Part shown: positions 6,914 to 7,634 of the stretch, piece after piece | How the letters are laid out: the number at the start of each line of letters is the position of its first letter | How positions within the stretch are numbered: position 1 is the first letter of the stretch | DNA from: Bacteroidales bacterium | GTDB taxonomy: Bacteria > Bacteroidota > Bacteroidia > Bacteroidales > UBA7960 | Length of the DNA stretch: 7,634 bases | Assembly (NCBI GenBank): GCA_007122745.1 | Contig: SKTA01000076.1 | Location: 1 to 7,634, forward strand | Direction: 5' to 3' | The notes under the pieces: model-generated | What the model was told of the DNA's origin: nothing | What the model saw: the letters and a program-made list of their open reading frames with translations, nothing else | The model's database searches: none | Translations under genes and position numbers: made by a program

Positions 6914-7634
6914 TTAATGAAGCATTTCGGGGTAAACTTGAGTCAGACGTAATGCCTTTGCCAGTTTTTCTGGTGTTCCAATGTCTGCCCACTTGTCAGC
7001 ATTATGTTCATAGGCCATTATAACATGACCGGAGGCAAGCCTCAGATACAGATCCTTGATTGAAAAAGAACCTGTTTCATGAATTAGAGAAAAAACCTCC
7101 GGACTCACGACATGAATGCCACTGAATGCCATCGGTTTAACAGAACGTGATTCAATCCCTTTGCACAGCAACCTCTCTCCGGTTGTCCTGTTTTCCCAAC
7201 CGGCAAGCCGATCTCCATTCCACAAAAACATCCTTGTGGAGTCCCTTTCGGTTACTGCCAGGGTTGCCAAGGCATCATTTTCCTTATGAGTTTGCACCAG
7301 ATCCTTCAAATTGATGTCGCTAACGATATCAACATTGTGCAGAACAGTAACCTCCCGGTTGTTTAGAAATTTTACAGCCTTTTTAAGCCCGCCACCGGTA
7401 TCCAGCAATTCTTCAGTTTCATCACTTATTTTTAAGACGACACCCGGATAATTCAATTCGGAAATGAAGCTTTCCATCAAAGCAGGGAAATGGTGCACAT
7501 TGATAACAATTTGGGACACACCTGAGGCAATCAGCTTTTCAACAACCCATTGCAGCATCGGCTTCCCGTGCAGTGAAACCAAAGCCTTTGGTTTGTTGTC
7601 GGTAAAAGGTTTCAGTCTGTTGCCGATTCCGGCG
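6914..7634 (-). CDS. MurU-like sugar-1-phosphate nucleotidyltransferase (5' end cut off)
   Basis: A nucleotidyltransferase (NTP_transferase family) that makes an NDP-sugar from a sugar-1-phosphate and an NTP in the cytoplasm. The frame is open to the right edge, giving 239 visible residues. They begin AGIGNRLKPF, then TDNKPKAL, which is the family's nucleotide-binding signature GxGxRLxPxTxxxPKAL. Only about ten N-terminal residues should be missing. Downstream are DTGGG (78-82), an HNVD motif (D102) where relatives usually have NGD, FSGIHV (170-175) and ADIGTPEKL with D217; the two aspartates are the likely metal ligands. The overall pattern most resembles MurU, which converts N-acetylmuramate-1-phosphate to UDP-MurNAc in wall recycling. 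RmlA-like or mannose-1-phosphate guanylyltransferase-like enzymes are alternatives. A start at 7582 should not be used: that codon is TTG, lies inside the signature and would remove it. A kinase partner such as AmgK, if present, would lie beyond the edge. Confidence 0.85.
   Translation of the reverse strand, partial: AGIGNRLKPFTDNKPKALVSLHGKPMLQWVVEKLIASGVSQIVINVHHFPALMESFISELNYPGVVLKISDETEELLDTGGGLKKAVKFLNNREVTVLHNVDIVSDINLKDLVQTHKENDALATLAVTERDSTRMFLWNGDRLAGWENRTTGERLLCKGIESRSVKPMAFSGIHVVSPEVFSLIHETGSFSIKDLYLRLASGHVIMAYEHNADKWADIGTPEKLAKALRLTQVYPEMLH

Overview
The window reads as ordinary chromosomal DNA from a member of the Bacteroidota, probably an environmental or uncultured lineage. Four things point there. 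The alaS / M23-peptidase divergent region carries TAnnTTTG-type -7 promoter elements on both strands. Gene starts lack recognisable Shine-Dalgarno sequences. The large nuclease is of the AddB-like PD-(D/E)XK type common in that phylum. The AlaRS and M23 proteins have features I associate with Bacteroidota homologues. This placement is inference from style, not from a database match.

Layout, left to right. Positions 1-227 are non-coding and rich in short repeats: a GGTTAA-type hexamer array at the left edge, a small stem-loop, three TTGAGGG heptamers, a TTTGTG-rich block and a TTAACGTTAA palindrome. Then comes a minus-strand membrane-anchored M23 (LytM-type) peptidase (228-1196). A 144-bp AT-rich divergent promoter region follows (1197-1340), and then alaS on the plus strand (1341-3959). 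alaS converges, across a 32-bp gap, on a minus-strand AddB-like PD-(D/E)XK nuclease with four iron-sulfur-type cysteines (3992-6868). Upstream of it on the same strand, 45 bp away, is a MurU-like sugar-1-phosphate nucleotidyltransferase that runs off the right edge and lacks only its first few residues (6914-7634).

Functionally these are housekeeping genes: peptidoglycan remodelling (M23), translation (AlaRS), DNA-end processing (AddB-like) and, probably, cell-wall sugar recycling or activated-sugar synthesis (MurU-like). The last two could be co-transcribed. I found no RNA genes, CRISPR array, insertion sequence, phage gene or defence cassette, and nothing that convincingly looks like a new system. 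The most unusual stretch is the repeat cluster at the left end. Two automatically chosen starts are corrected here: alaS starts at ATG 1341, not TTG 1338, and the nucleotidyltransferase has no start inside the window.
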